Source: Chitinilyticum litopenaei DSM 21440 (GTDB lineage: Bacteria > Pseudomonadota > Gammaproteobacteria > Burkholderiales > Chitinibacteraceae). From it: a DNA stretch of 64,000 nt. The position numbers and the translations under genes were made by a program. The notes under the pieces are model-generated. The model was not told the origin of the DNA. It saw only the letters and a list, made by a program, of their open reading frames with translations, and ran no database searches. The stretch lies in the NCBI RefSeq assembly GCF_000428145.1, contig NZ_ATZJ01000014.1:17643-81642 (forward strand), in the 5' to 3' direction. Below are positions 15,167 through 24,153 of this stretch, one piece after another. The number at the start of each line of letters is the position of its first letter. Within the stretch, counting starts at the first letter, position 1.

Positions 15167-15531
15167 GGGGACGCCATGGTTTCGACGGGGGTTGCAAAGC
15201 GGATGGGGGCATGCCGGGATTTCAGTCACCCCGTTAAACACTGAATTTATATAGTCGCAAACGACGAAACTTACGCACTGGCCGCTTAATTGCGCCAGTC
15301 TCTACACCGCAGAGCCCTTCGGGCGGGTCGGGTCAAACCGGCAGTAGAGTCATTAAGAAGGGATCGCCCCGGCTCGGGTTACTTGAGCCAGGGTTAAATC
15401 CAAGGTAACTCGCTCCCCCCAAGCCTGTCGGTCGGCGTGGAAGGGAGTCAAATCCAAATGGCCAGACTAAGCATGTAGAACCCTTCGTAGAGGGCTTCCG
15501 GACGCGGGTTCGACTCCCGCCGTCTCCACCA
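15167..15531 (+). ncRNA. ssrA: tmRNA
   Basis: 365-nt transfer-messenger RNA. The 5' end GGGGACGCCATGGTTTCGAC and the 3' end CGTCTCCACCA pair as the tRNA-like acceptor, and the T arm GCGGGTTCGACTCCCGC lies just before the 3' end. The resume codon GCA at 15257 starts the tag ANDETYALAA, ending with TAA at 15287-15289. It rescues ribosomes stalled on broken mRNAs. The tag is the one usual in Neisseriales. CCA is encoded. Confidence 0.97.
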
Positions 15532-15540
15532 ATACACAAA

Positions 15541-15567
15541 CCCCAACTGTTCTCAGTTGGGGTTTTT
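15541..15567 (+). terminator. tmRNA terminator
   Basis: 9-bp stem CCCCAACTG/CAGTTGGGG with TTCT loop, followed by TTTTT, ten bases after the tmRNA CCA end. Confidence 0.93.
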
Positions 15568-16091
15568 CTTTGCCCAGCCCGCTACTACAAGCCTTGTAGC
15601 GCAAGGCTTCGAACTGGCTACCGCATAAACTCATCCGAACCGGCCAAGCGCTGATCTCTGCACTGGCCGCAGTATATGTCATGCCTCAGCCTCACCCGAA
15701 AAGTGAAGTCCGGAAGCTTGGGCAGTAGCCGGCAGCATGCGCACAACCGACCCAAGTGCAATCTTCCCCCCTGCCAATCGGACCTCTAGCGACCTTCTGT
15801 CGATCCATACGGTGCAGCAGCAAGGCGGCGCTGCAGCTCCCAACAAGATTCTCTGTGACAGTCGCTCACTGTCACATGGAAATTCGGATACGTACCCCAG
15901 GTATATTGAAGGTACATAAGGTACAACTGGAAGCACTCAAGCAAAATGGGGAATACACGCGAAGCCTGAGCCGTTGACAGCCGATGCCCAAAGGTCAAAA
16001 ACATGGGTGTTTTTGCCGGTCGCTGCCACAGAAACCGTCACAGGAGTGTCACAGCAGCCAATCTGGGACAAACAAGGGGAGTAGAAAAGAC
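15568..16091. other. Gene-poor stretch downstream of tmRNA
   Basis: About 520 bp with stop codons in all frames at short intervals and no family I can recognise. It is visibly richer in A/T than its neighbours. The 3' end of ssrA is a common integration site for phages and islands, so this may be eroded remains of an insertion, but I found no repeat of the tmRNA 3' end here to prove it. Confidence 0.4.
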
Positions 16092-16129
16092 AAAACCCCT
16101 GACCAATTTTTCAATTGAATCAGGGGTTT
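16092..16129 (-). terminator. Terminator of the distal tRNA-fMet gene
   Basis: Stem AAACCCCTGA/TCAGGGGTTT with a 17-nt A/T-rich loop, followed on the minus strand by TTTTGTCTTTTC, just after the tRNA. Confidence 0.85.
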
Positions 16130-16134
16130 ATGCT

Positions 16135-16210
16135 TGGTTGCGGGAGCAGGACTCGAACCTGCGACCTTCGGGTTATGAGCCCGACGAGCTTCCAACTGCT
16201 CCATCCCGCG
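16135..16210 (-). tRNA. tRNA-fMet (CAT), copy 2
   Basis: 76-nt initiator tRNA with encoded CCA. It shows the C1-A72 mismatch, three G-C pairs in the anticodon stem (TCGGG-CTCATAA-CCCGA) and anticodon CAT, all initiator hallmarks. Sequence identical to the copy at 16312-16387. Confidence 0.95.
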
Positions 16211-16269
16211 TCTGTACTGGTTTCACGTCTTTCGTGACATCTCAAGCGCCGAAGCGCTGGAAATGAAAA

Positions 16270-16300
16270 GCCGCTGATGCATCAAGCACGAATCAGCGGC
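16270..16300 (-). terminator. Terminator between the two tRNA-fMet genes
   Basis: 9-bp stem GCCGCTGAT/ATCAGCGGC followed on the minus strand by TTTTCATTTC. It ends the upstream tRNA transcript, so the distal tRNA may need read-through or its own promoter. Confidence 0.8.
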
Positions 16301-16311
16301 TTGGTATTTCT

Positions 16312-16387
16312 TGGTTGCGGGAGCAGGACTCGAACCTGCGACCTTCGGGTTATGAGCCCGACGAGCTTCCAACTGCTCCATCCCGCG
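16312..16387 (-). tRNA. tRNA-fMet (CAT), copy 1
   Basis: 76-nt initiator tRNA identical to the copy 100 bp downstream: C1-A72 mismatch, GGG/CCC anticodon-stem pairs, anticodon CAT, encoded CCA. It is driven by the promoter at 16401-16429. Confidence 0.95.
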
Positions 16388-16400
16388 ACAGAGAAGGAAG

Positions 16401-16429
16401 ATCATATAGCGCGAGCCCCCCTCTGTCAA
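16401..16429 (-). promoter_or_regulatory. Sigma70 promoter of tRNA-fMet
   Basis: Minus strand TTGACA (16429-16424), a 17-bp spacer and TATGAT (16406-16401), about 7 bp before the likely start, then the tRNA. Near-consensus, as expected for a stable RNA gene. Confidence 0.85.
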
Positions 16430-16807
16430 GGCCGGCGCCCGCCGGCACTTGCAATGAGCCGCTGGCTGGCAATTCGTCGGCCCGGGAATTTGCACAGCGG
16501 CGTGATGTTGCAGGGATACGAGCAGGCGGAAAAGCCTTGCCTGAGGGGCTGGCGGCGCGCAATCTTCCCGGTTCGTGTCTTGGTGCAGCGAAGAACAAGC
16601 TGCTGTCTGCGCGGCCGAATCGCACATCAACAGCGCGAGCCGCAGGTGCCAGACCGCATACGCTGACGGCCAGGCGATCAGTCCAGCCTGGATACGTGTG
16701 CAGGCTCTACTTTGCCAACCGCCACCACAATGGGTATATGGCCCAAGGCATTTCAGAAAGTAGCCTCCAGCACCATGGGTATTGATGTATACCCACCCAT
16801 CCTGCCC
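16430..16807. other. Intergenic stretch without a recognisable gene
   Basis: About 380 bp between the tRNA promoter and the convergent end of the peptide-binding protein gene. Six-frame reading gives only short frames with no family resemblance. Its right part carries a GGGTATATGGCC-type element at 16732-16794. Confidence 0.5.
16732..16794 (+). repeat. GGGTATATGGCC-type element
   Basis: GGGTATATGGCCCAAGGC-ATTTC (16732-16754) aligns with the minus strand of 38208-38256 (GGGTATGTGGCCAAGGCCATTTC). A small hairpin GGGTAT-TGATGT-ATACCC follows (16777-16794). The peptide-binding protein gene ends just downstream, so this may help end its transcript. Confidence 0.5.
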
Positions 16808-18409
16808 TCATTGCAGCGACACGCCATAGAAGGACATCAGATTGAAGGGGCTGATCCTGAAGCCCTGCACTTCCTTGCGCATCGGCTGGTAGACGGTCGC
16901 ATGCGCGATCGTCGTCCACGGCAGCTCCTGCTTGAAGATTTCCTGCGCCTTTTCGTAGAGTTTGCTGCGCTCGGCCTGGTTGGTGAGCGTTCTGGCCCTG
17001 ACGATCAGCGCGTCGAAGTCCTTGTTGCACCATTGCGCGTAGTTGTTGCCGCCAATCGCCGAGCAGCCAAGGTTCACGCCCAGCCAGTTGTCCGGATCGC
17101 CATTGTCGCCGTTCCAGCCGACCAGCATGCTGTCATGCTCGCCGTTCTTGCCGCGCCTGAGGTATTCGCTCCACTCATGGCTGACAATCCTGGCCCGGAT
17201 GCCGATTCTGGCCCAGTCGGCCTGGATCATTTCGGCCATCAGTCTGGCGTTCGGGTTGTAAGGGCGCTGCACCGGCATCGCCCAGAGCGTGATCTCGGTC
17301 CCGTCCTTCACGCCGGCCCGGGTCAGCAGTGCGCGGGCCCTGGCCGGGTCGAAGGCCGGGTCTTTCAGCTTGCGGTTGTACGACCACTGTGTCGGTGGCA
17401 GCGGATTGCTTGCCTGCATGCCGCCCCCGCGATAGACGGCAGCAAGGATGGCCTGCTTGTTGATTGCCATGTCCAGCGCCTGGCGCACGGCGAGCTGGTC
17501 GAGTGGCTTGCGCCGGACATTGTAGGCGAGAAAGGCCAGGTTGAAGCCAGCCTGGCTGGGCACGGCCAGCTGCGGCTTGCCCTGCATGGCCTGCAGGTCG
17601 GCGGGCCTGGGAAAGGCCATGATGTGGCATTCGCCCCTTTGCAGTTTCTGGTAGCGCTGGCCCGCATCGGGTGTGATCACGAAGAGCAGCCGGTCGAGCA
17701 GCACCTCGCCGCGCCGCCAGTACGTCCTGTTGCCATCAAAGCGGATGCTCGCGTCCTTCTGGTAGCTCTTGAAGACAAAAGGGCCGGTGCCGACCGGCTG
17801 CGTGTTGAGCTGCGCGGGCTTGCCGGTCTTCAGCAGCAGCTCGGCGTACTCGGCAGACTGGATCGACGCAAACGACATCGCCAGCTTCTGCAGCAAGGCG
17901 GCGTCCACGGCCCGCAGCCGCAAGCGCACGGTATGGGTGTCGAGTTTGTCGATGCCGGCGATATTGCCATCCAGCCCCATGTCGGTGACATAGGGATAGT
18001 CGACCGGGGCCGCCCGGTTGAACGGATGGTTCCGGTCGATCAGACGCAGGAAGCTGAACAGCACGTCATCGGCGCCAAAATCGCGCGTGGGCTTGAAGCC
18101 GGGCGTGGTGTGGAATTTCACGCCACGGCGCAGGTGAAAGGTGTAGCTCAGGCCGTCGGGCGCGATTTCCCACTTTTCGGCCAGCGCCGGGCGGATTTGC
18201 GTCGAGCCGCGCTCGAATTCGACCAGGCGATTGAATACGGTTTCAGCCGAAGCATCAAAATCGGTACCGGCGGTATGGCGCGCCGGATCGAAGCCGGCAG
18301 GGCTGCCTTCCGAGCAGTAAATCAGCGTTCCGCCAGCGAATGCGCTGCCGCCCCCCAGCAACAGGGCGACAGCCAGCGCGCACAAGGACATCGGGGACAA
18401 GGCGGACAT
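16808..18409 (-). CDS. ABC transporter periplasmic peptide-binding protein (DppA/SBP family 5)
   Basis: 533-residue extracytoplasmic solute-binding protein. Signal peptide: residues ~1-25, hydrophobic core LCALAVALLLGG, cleavage near AFAGG. Family-5 signatures follow: LIYCSEGSPAGFDPA, the N-domain LAEKWEIAPDGLSYTFHLRRGVKFH split around residue 85, PVGTGPFVFKSY, and the hinge region RQALDMAINKQAIL. The overall match is to DppA, which binds dipeptides (and haem in E. coli). No permease or ATPase genes flank it, so it is an orphan here and must use components encoded elsewhere. Start ATG 18409 with GGAG eight bases upstream. Confidence 0.88.
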   Translation of the reverse strand: MSALSPMSLCALAVALLLGGGSAFAGGTLIYCSEGSPAGFDPARHTAGTDFDASAETVFNRLVEFERGSTQIRPALAEKWEIAPDGLSYTFHLRRGVKFHTTPGFKPTRDFGADDVLFSFLRLIDRNHPFNRAAPVDYPYVTDMGLDGNIAGIDKLDTHTVRLRLRAVDAALLQKLAMSFASIQSAEYAELLLKTGKPAQLNTQPVGTGPFVFKSYQKDASIRFDGNRTYWRRGEVLLDRLLFVITPDAGQRYQKLQRGECHIMAFPRPADLQAMQGKPQLAVPSQAGFNLAFLAYNVRRKPLDQLAVRQALDMAINKQAILAAVYRGGGMQASNPLPPTQWSYNRKLKDPAFDPARARALLTRAGVKDGTEITLWAMPVQRPYNPNARLMAEMIQADWARIGIRARIVSHEWSEYLRRGKNGEHDSMLVGWNGDNGDPDNWLGVNLGCSAIGGNNYAQWCNKDFDALIVRARTLTNQAERSKLYEKAQEIFKQELPWTTIAHATVYQPMRKEVQGFRISPFNLMSFYGVSLQ

Positions 18410-18788
18410 CGGTTCTCCTCGCCGGCAGGGCGGCGACGCTGGGGGTTGCGCAGGAATCTCAGCACGCAATTCTGACACCAGTCGCGGCCGGCAAGGCCTG
18501 TTTTTGCTGGCCGGTTGTGGCCGCAGCGGTCAGGCCGGGAGAATGCCGCGACGATGATCGGCCCGCGACAACGCCGTGCCGCGCTTGCCGGCAGCGCGCC
18601 GCACTGCGGGGCTGGGCGAGCAGCAGGCAATACCCGCCAACCCATATTCCCACGACTCAACAAAGCAAAAGGCTAAGCGACTATACCCAGTAGAAAAACT
18701 GGCCACTTGCAGGCCAGGGATGCGGCAAAAGTAGTGACCGGGGCGATGCGGTATGATGCGGAACTTTCTGCAGACCCTGACTCCCGCC
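18410..18788. other. Divergent intergenic region, peptide-binding protein / mnmE
   Basis: About 380 bp between two divergent starts. A TATGAT at 18752-18757 could be the -10 of mnmE, but no good -35 is seen. A CTATACCCAGTAG segment at 18681-18693 recalls the ATACCC motifs noted elsewhere. No gene seen. Confidence 0.4.
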
Positions 18789-20126
18789 ATGTCGCTCTAT
18801 ACCGCTGACACCATCGCCGCCATTGCCACCGCCCCCGGACGCGGCGGCGTTGGCGTGATCCGCATTTCCGGCAAAGCGCTGCAGGACTTCGTTACCACGC
18901 TGCATGGTCGTACGCTGACGCCGCGCCATGCGCACTTCGCCAAATGGCGCGATGGCGATGGCCAGGTCATCGACGAAGGGCTGGCGCTGTTCTTTCCGGG
19001 GCCGAACTCGTTTACCGGCGAGGACGTGCTCGAGCTGCAGGGCCACGGCGGCCCGGTGGTGCTCAACATGCTGCTGCGCCGCTGCACCGAGCTGGGCGCG
19101 CGCCACGCCGAGCCCGGCGAATTCACCAAGCGCGCCTTTCTGAACGGCAAGCTCGACCTCGCCCAGGCCGAAGCGGTCGCCGACCTGATCGACGCGCAAT
19201 CGGAGGCCGCGGCCCGCTCGGCGCTCAGGTCGCTCGATGGCGCGTTCTCGCGCGAGATCGATACCCTGCTCGAACAGCTGATCAACCTGCGCATGCTGGT
19301 CGAGGCGACGCTCGATTTTCCCGAAGAGGACGTCGACTTTCTGGAGGCCGCCGACGCGCGCGGCAAGCTTTCGGGAATCCGCGCGCAACTGCTGACCGTG
19401 CTGGCCACCGCCAGCCAGGGCCGGCTGCTGCGCGAGGGCGCGCAGGTCGTGCTGATCGGGCAGCCCAATGTCGGCAAATCCAGCCTGATGAACGCGCTGG
19501 CCGGCGAGGACGTGGCCATCGTCACCGACATCGCCGGCACCACGCGCGACACGGTGCGCGAGTTGCTGAGCATTCATGGCGTGCCGCTGCATGTGATCGA
19601 CACCGCGGGCCTGCGCGAGACCGACGACGTCGTCGAGCGCATCGGCATCGCGCGCACCTGGGCAGCGGTCGAGAAAGCCGATCTGGCGCTCTTGCTGCTC
19701 GACAGCCGCGAGGGCGTCACCGCGCACGATCAGTCCATCCTGCAGCGCCTGCCGCAGGGCCTGCCGGTGCTGCGCGTGTTCAACAAGATCGACCTGACCG
19801 GCGAAGTGCCCGGCGCCGTGGCTGACGACGAGATCCACGTCTCCGCCAAGCGGGGTATTGGCCTGGAGGCCTTGAAGAACAAACTGCTTGAGCTGGCAGG
19901 GTGGCAGGGTATGGAGGACGGGCTGTTTCTCGCCCGCGAGCGCCACCTCGACGCCATCCGCCGCGCCCAGGCCAGCCTGGAGCTGGCGGACGCGGCCTAC
20001 CAGCAGATCGAGCTGCTGGCCGAAGAGCTGCGCCAGGCGCAGCACGCGCTGGGCGAAATCACCGGCGCGTTTTCCGCCGACGATCTGCTGGGCGTGATCT
20101 TCAGCAAGTTCTGTATTGGTAAATAA
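18789..20126 (+). CDS. mnmE: tRNA modification GTPase MnmE
   Basis: 445-residue GTPase that, with MnmG, installs the cmnm5/nm5 group on wobble uridine 34 of certain tRNAs. N-terminal folate-binding domain (TIAAIATAPGRGGVGVIRISG at residues ~6-26, NSFTGEDVLELQGHGG). The G domain lies at ~215-375 with G1 GQPNVGKSS, G2 loop AGTTRDTVRE, G3 DTAGLRE and G4 NKID. The C-terminal CIGK carries the catalytic cysteine. Start ATG 18789 (MSLYTAD); the frame continues 36 bp upstream. Full length. Confidence 0.96.
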   Translation: MSLYTADTIAAIATAPGRGGVGVIRISGKALQDFVTTLHGRTLTPRHAHFAKWRDGDGQVIDEGLALFFPGPNSFTGEDVLELQGHGGPVVLNMLLRRCTELGARHAEPGEFTKRAFLNGKLDLAQAEAVADLIDAQSEAAARSALRSLDGAFSREIDTLLEQLINLRMLVEATLDFPEEDVDFLEAADARGKLSGIRAQLLTVLATASQGRLLREGAQVVLIGQPNVGKSSLMNALAGEDVAIVTDIAGTTRDTVRELLSIHGVPLHVIDTAGLRETDDVVERIGIARTWAAVEKADLALLLLDSREGVTAHDQSILQRLPQGLPVLRVFNKIDLTGEVPGAVADDEIHVSAKRGIGLEALKNKLLELAGWQGMEDGLFLARERHLDAIRRAQASLELADAAYQQIELLAEELRQAQHALGEITGAFSADDLLGVIFSKFCIGK

Positions 20127-20138
20127 GCCGCCAGCGCC

Positions 20139-21908
20139 TCAGGAGCAGGCGCGGTAAACCTCGGTCAGCGAGACGAGGCCCTGTTTGGCCAGACTAAGGC
20201 CATGATCGAGCATGAACTGCATGCCGTTGGCCCGCGCTTTTTCGCGCAGCTGGCGCTCGGAGAGCGTGGGCACGAAATATTCGCGCAGGATGTCGTCGGG
20301 CTCCAGCAGCTCATAGACGGCGCGCCGGCCCAGATAGCCATGGCCCGAGCACACCTTGCAGCCCTGGCCCTTCTCGAAGGGACTGACATCGTCCAGATGC
20401 AGGCGCTGACGGATCAGCGGGGTGATGGTCTCCGGCTTGCGGCAATTCGGGCAGTTTTGCCTGACCAGCCGTTGCGCCAACACGCCGAGCAAGGAGGTCT
20501 TCAGCAATTGCGGCGACACGCCCAGCTCCAGCAGGCGCGGGATTGCCCCGCAGGCCGAAGTGGTGTGCAGCGTGCTGAATACCAGGTGTCCGGTCAGCGC
20601 AGCCTCGACGGCCAGCTGCGCGGTTTCGGCATCGCGGATTTCCCCGATCATGATCACGTCCGGATCCTGGCGCAGCACATGGCGCAGCGTTTGCGGAAAA
20701 CCGAAGCCCTGGCTGCTCAGCAGCTGGATCTGCACCATGTTGGGCAGGTGGTATTCGACCGGGTCCTCGATGGTGATGATGTTGAGGCCGACGCGTGAAA
20801 TCGCCTGCAGCATGGCGTACAGCGTGGTGGTCTTGCCCGAGCCGGTGGGGCCGGTGACGAGCACGAGGCCGTTTTCATGGCGGATCAGCTCATCGATGCG
20901 CGCCATGTCCTCGTTGCGATAACCGATCTGGTCAAAGCTGCGCACCGCCGAATTCGGGTTGAGCAGGCGGATGACGACATTTTCGCCAAAGGGCGTGGGC
21001 ATGATGGAGACGCGCAGATCCAGCTCATGGCCGTCGAGCTCGAGCACGATGCGGCCATCCTGCGGCAGGCGGCGTTCGGCAATGTTCAGCGTGGCCAGAA
21101 TCTTGATGCGGCTGACCACCGCCGGCAAGAGGTGGCGCTCCAGCACGCGCAAAGGGCGCAGCTCACCGTCGATGCGCAGCGCCAGTTCAACATCATCGCG
21201 GCGCGGTCGAATGTGCAGGTCGGACGCGCGCATGCGCAGCGCCTCCTGGAAGAAGGAATCAACCAGCTTGACCACCGGCTTCTGCTTGGCGAGGTATTGT
21301 GCCTCCAGCCACAGCCGGCGCTCTTCCTGATCGACCGTTTTCGGTGCGGCATCGCGCGCTTCTTCTTCAAGATGCTCTTCGATCTGGTCATAGTGCTGGG
21401 CAATCCGCCCGAGCAGCACCAGACGTTCGGCAATCACGATCATCACCGGCTTTTGCAGCAGGAAGCGCAGCTCCTGGTAGGTTTCCTGGCCGGGCAACTG
21501 GGCTGCGGCGATCACGATGACGCTGTCGAATTCCATGACCGGCATCACGGCATTGTTGCGGGCGAAGCTCGAGGGAATGCGGCGGATCAGCGTTTCCGGA
21601 ATGACGAAGCGTTCAAGATTGATGTGCGGCACACCCAGCTGCTTGTGCAGCAGCATCTGCAGGGCCAGTTCGTCGACCAGCCCAAGCTCGACCAGTGCCG
21701 CGCCCAGGCGCATGCCCGGCGTGCTTTGCTGCAGGATGATGGCCAGATCGAGGTCTTTCTGCGTAATGACGCCTTCCTCGATCAGCAGCGCGCCGATGGG
21801 CTTGTGCAGCTGTGTTTTGGCGGAGTCCAGGTACTCGCGCAGATCGGCTTCGCTTTCCAGCGGTTTCAATATCTTGGCCTGTTTGTTCATTCCCCTGCCC
21901 CGCGACAT
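20139..21908 (-). CDS. PilB/GspE-family secretion or pilus assembly ATPase
   Basis: 589-residue hexameric traffic ATPase. The N-terminal MshEN-type domain is at ~30-150 (GALLIEEGVITQKDLDLAI, GAALVELGLVDE). The ATPase core carries Walker A GPTGSGKTTT (~350-359), Asp box ITIEDPVEY, Walker B IMIGEIRDAETA and the His box LTGHLVFSTLHT. Four cysteines (CPNC...CKVC, ~490-530) form the metal site typical of PilB/GspE. Start ATG 21908 has GGGAG in front. It is alone, with no pilC/pilD or gsp genes beside it, so whether it powers type IV pili, type II secretion or another system is not decided by context. Confidence 0.85.
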   Translation of the reverse strand: MSRGRGMNKQAKILKPLESEADLREYLDSAKTQLHKPIGALLIEEGVITQKDLDLAIILQQSTPGMRLGAALVELGLVDELALQMLLHKQLGVPHINLERFVIPETLIRRIPSSFARNNAVMPVMEFDSVIVIAAAQLPGQETYQELRFLLQKPVMIVIAERLVLLGRIAQHYDQIEEHLEEEARDAAPKTVDQEERRLWLEAQYLAKQKPVVKLVDSFFQEALRMRASDLHIRPRRDDVELALRIDGELRPLRVLERHLLPAVVSRIKILATLNIAERRLPQDGRIVLELDGHELDLRVSIMPTPFGENVVIRLLNPNSAVRSFDQIGYRNEDMARIDELIRHENGLVLVTGPTGSGKTTTLYAMLQAISRVGLNIITIEDPVEYHLPNMVQIQLLSSQGFGFPQTLRHVLRQDPDVIMIGEIRDAETAQLAVEAALTGHLVFSTLHTTSACGAIPRLLELGVSPQLLKTSLLGVLAQRLVRQNCPNCRKPETITPLIRQRLHLDDVSPFEKGQGCKVCSGHGYLGRRAVYELLEPDDILREYFVPTLSERQLREKARANGMQFMLDHGLSLAKQGLVSLTEVYRACS

Positions 21909-21948
21909 GTCACTCCCTATGCAAGATAGCTGATGCGCATCGGGAAGG

Positions 21949-21978
21949 TAAAAAAACAGGCTCCCGCGGGAGCCTGTC
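21949..21978 (-). terminator. kup terminator
   Basis: 11-bp perfect palindromic stem ACAGGCTCCCG/CGGGAGCCTGT, followed on the minus strand by TTTTTTT. It lies 20 bp after the kup stop codon. Confidence 0.9.
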
Positions 21979-21996
21979 AACCATGTCTTGCCAGCA

Positions 21997-23889
21997 CTAC
22001 AGCTCGACCTGCATACCCATTTCGACCACGCGGTTGGGCGGGATGCGGAAGAAGCTGGTCACACGGGTGGCGTTGCGCATCATCAGGCTGAAGAGGCGCC
22101 GGCGCCACCAGGCCATGGCCGGATAGCGGCCCTCGACGATGGTTTCGCGGCTGAGGAAGTAGGAAATCTGCATCTCGTCGAGATTGATTTCCGGCTGCAG
22201 CTGCTGCAGCTGCTCGATCAGCTGCGGCACATTGGGCTCGTCCTTGAAGCCGAAGGTGGCGATCACCTGATAGAAGGAAGAACCCAGCTTGCGCACGGCC
22301 AGCCGTTCGCGGCGCGGAATGTGCGGCACGTCGTCGGTGGTCAGCGTCATGAAAATGACCTGCTCGTGCAGCACCTTGTTGTGCTTGAGGTTGTGCAGGA
22401 GCGCATGCGGCACCGAGTCGCTGCTGGTGGTCATGAAGATCGCCGTGCCGTCGACACGCTGGGTTCCCGAGGACTCCATCGCCTCGACAAAGCCCTCCAG
22501 CGGCATTTCGCCCTCGCGCAGGCGCTCGTAGAGCAGCGTGCGGCCACGCTTCCACGTCATCATCAGCGTAAAGGCAACGAGGCCGATCAAGAGCGGCACC
22601 CAGCCGCCGGCGTGGATTTTCAGCGTGTTGGCAGACAGGAAGGCCATGTCGATCAGCAGCAGCAGGCCCAGCACGGCGAACACCACACTCTTGCGCCAGC
22701 CGGCCAGGCGATTGCCAAGCACGACAAAGGACAGCAGCGTGGTCATCACCATCGTGCAGGTTACCGACAGGCCATAGGCGGCAGCCAGATTGCTGGAGCT
22801 GCGGAACATCAGCAGCAGCAGGATCACCGAAGCCAGCAGGAACCAGTTGATCTGCGGAATGTAGATCTGCCCCATTTCCTTTTCCGAGGTGTGGCGCACA
22901 TCCAGACGCGGCGAAAAGCCCAGCTGGATGGCCTGGCTGGTCACCGAATACGCGCCGGAAATCACCGCCTGCGAGGCAATGATGGTTGCCAGCGTCGCCA
23001 GCACCACCAGCGGCAACTGCGCCCAGTCGGGCGCCAGCAGGAAGAAGGGGTTCTTGATGGCTTCGGGGTTGTGCAGCAGCAGCGCACCCTGGCCAAAATA
23101 ATTGAGCACCAGCGCCGGCAGCACGAGGCCGAACCAGGCATAGCGGATCGCCGGGCGGCCGAAGTGGCCCATGTCGGCATACAGCGCCTCGGCGCCGGTA
23201 ATGCACAGCACCACCGAGCCCAGCAGCACGAAGCTGATCAGCGGGTGGGCGGCAAAGAAATGCCAGGCGTACCAGGGGTTGAGCGCCGCCAGCACCTCGG
23301 GGGACTTGATGATGTTGTACAGGCCGAGGATGGCCAGCACGACAAACCACAGCGTCATCACCGGGCCGAACAGCTTGCCCACCGTCGCCGTGCCGTGCGA
23401 CTGCATGGCAAACAGGCCCACCATCAGCGCGATGGCGCAGGGGATGATGTAGGGGTCGAACTCATGCGAAATGACGCTGATGCCTTCCAGCGCGGACAGC
23501 ACCGAAATCGCCGGGGTGATGATGGTTTCACCGTAAAACAGCGAGGCGCCGAAAATGCCGCAGAGGATCACCACCAGCATGCGCCGCGGATTGCCGTGAG
23601 AGGCGCGCAGCGCCAGCGCCATCAGCGCGAGAATCCCGCCTTCGCCGCGGTTGTCGTTGCGCAGCACGATGGCGACGTATTTCAGCGATACCACCAGCAT
23701 CAGCGACCAGAACACCAGCGAAAGGATGCCCAGCACATTGAAAGCATCCAGCGTCAGCGGCACATGGCCGTTGAAGCATTCCTTCAGCGTGTAGAGCGGG
23801 CTGGTGCCGATGTCGCCATACACCACGCCCAGCGCAGCCAGGGCCAGGGTGGGCAGCCTGGAGGAAGTGGGACTCGAGCTCGCTGACAT
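21997..23889 (-). CDS. kup: Kup-type low-affinity potassium uptake protein
   Basis: 630-residue inner-membrane K+/H+ symporter of the KUP/HAK family. The signature opening LALAALGVVYGDIGTSPLY lies at residues ~13-31; SVLSALEG, GTATVGKLFGPVM and the hydrophobic segments that follow give about 12 membrane helices up to ~residue 450. The cytosolic C-terminal domain holds VIATFGFKDEPNVPQ. Start ATG 23889 (MSASSSP); an alternative ATG lies 15 bp upstream and neither has a strong ribosome-binding site. A TATAAT at 24061-24056 (minus strand) is a possible -10. Monocistronic, with its own terminator. Confidence 0.93.
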   Translation of the reverse strand: MSASSSPTSSRLPTLALAALGVVYGDIGTSPLYTLKECFNGHVPLTLDAFNVLGILSLVFWSLMLVVSLKYVAIVLRNDNRGEGGILALMALALRASHGNPRRMLVVILCGIFGASLFYGETIITPAISVLSALEGISVISHEFDPYIIPCAIALMVGLFAMQSHGTATVGKLFGPVMTLWFVVLAILGLYNIIKSPEVLAALNPWYAWHFFAAHPLISFVLLGSVVLCITGAEALYADMGHFGRPAIRYAWFGLVLPALVLNYFGQGALLLHNPEAIKNPFFLLAPDWAQLPLVVLATLATIIASQAVISGAYSVTSQAIQLGFSPRLDVRHTSEKEMGQIYIPQINWFLLASVILLLLMFRSSSNLAAAYGLSVTCTMVMTTLLSFVVLGNRLAGWRKSVVFAVLGLLLLIDMAFLSANTLKIHAGGWVPLLIGLVAFTLMMTWKRGRTLLYERLREGEMPLEGFVEAMESSGTQRVDGTAIFMTTSSDSVPHALLHNLKHNKVLHEQVIFMTLTTDDVPHIPRRERLAVRKLGSSFYQVIATFGFKDEPNVPQLIEQLQQLQPEINLDEMQISYFLSRETIVEGRYPAMAWWRRRLFSLMMRNATRVTSFFRIPPNRVVEMGMQVEL

Positions 23890-24153
23890 GAAGCAGCCAT
23901 CCATAACAGGGGTTGAATAAGCCGGGTTTTCCAGCGGCAGCACGCGCCGCCGAAAACCATGAACACCTCGTTCTGCAAGCGTCCACCTTTCCGGCTTTCC
24001 CGCAACAAGCGGCTCGCAGGCGCATTCAACAGCCTGCGCACGCGAAGAGGCGCGGATTATACCCCCGGCCTCAAGGGCTGCCGCTGATTCTAGCCGCTGT
24101 GTTGCGGCAATGCAGCACCGCCAAACAATTGTTTGCCAAGGGAAAGTAGCGAG

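Noticed and set aside
15333..15539. Short minus-strand frame over the tmRNA
   Set aside because: Lies wholly inside ssrA, whose structure and tag are unambiguous.
24124..24137. Palindrome CAAACAATTGTTTG as an operator for kup or ampD
   Set aside because: Perfect but isolated, with no second site and not placed relative to a clear promoter; may be chance.
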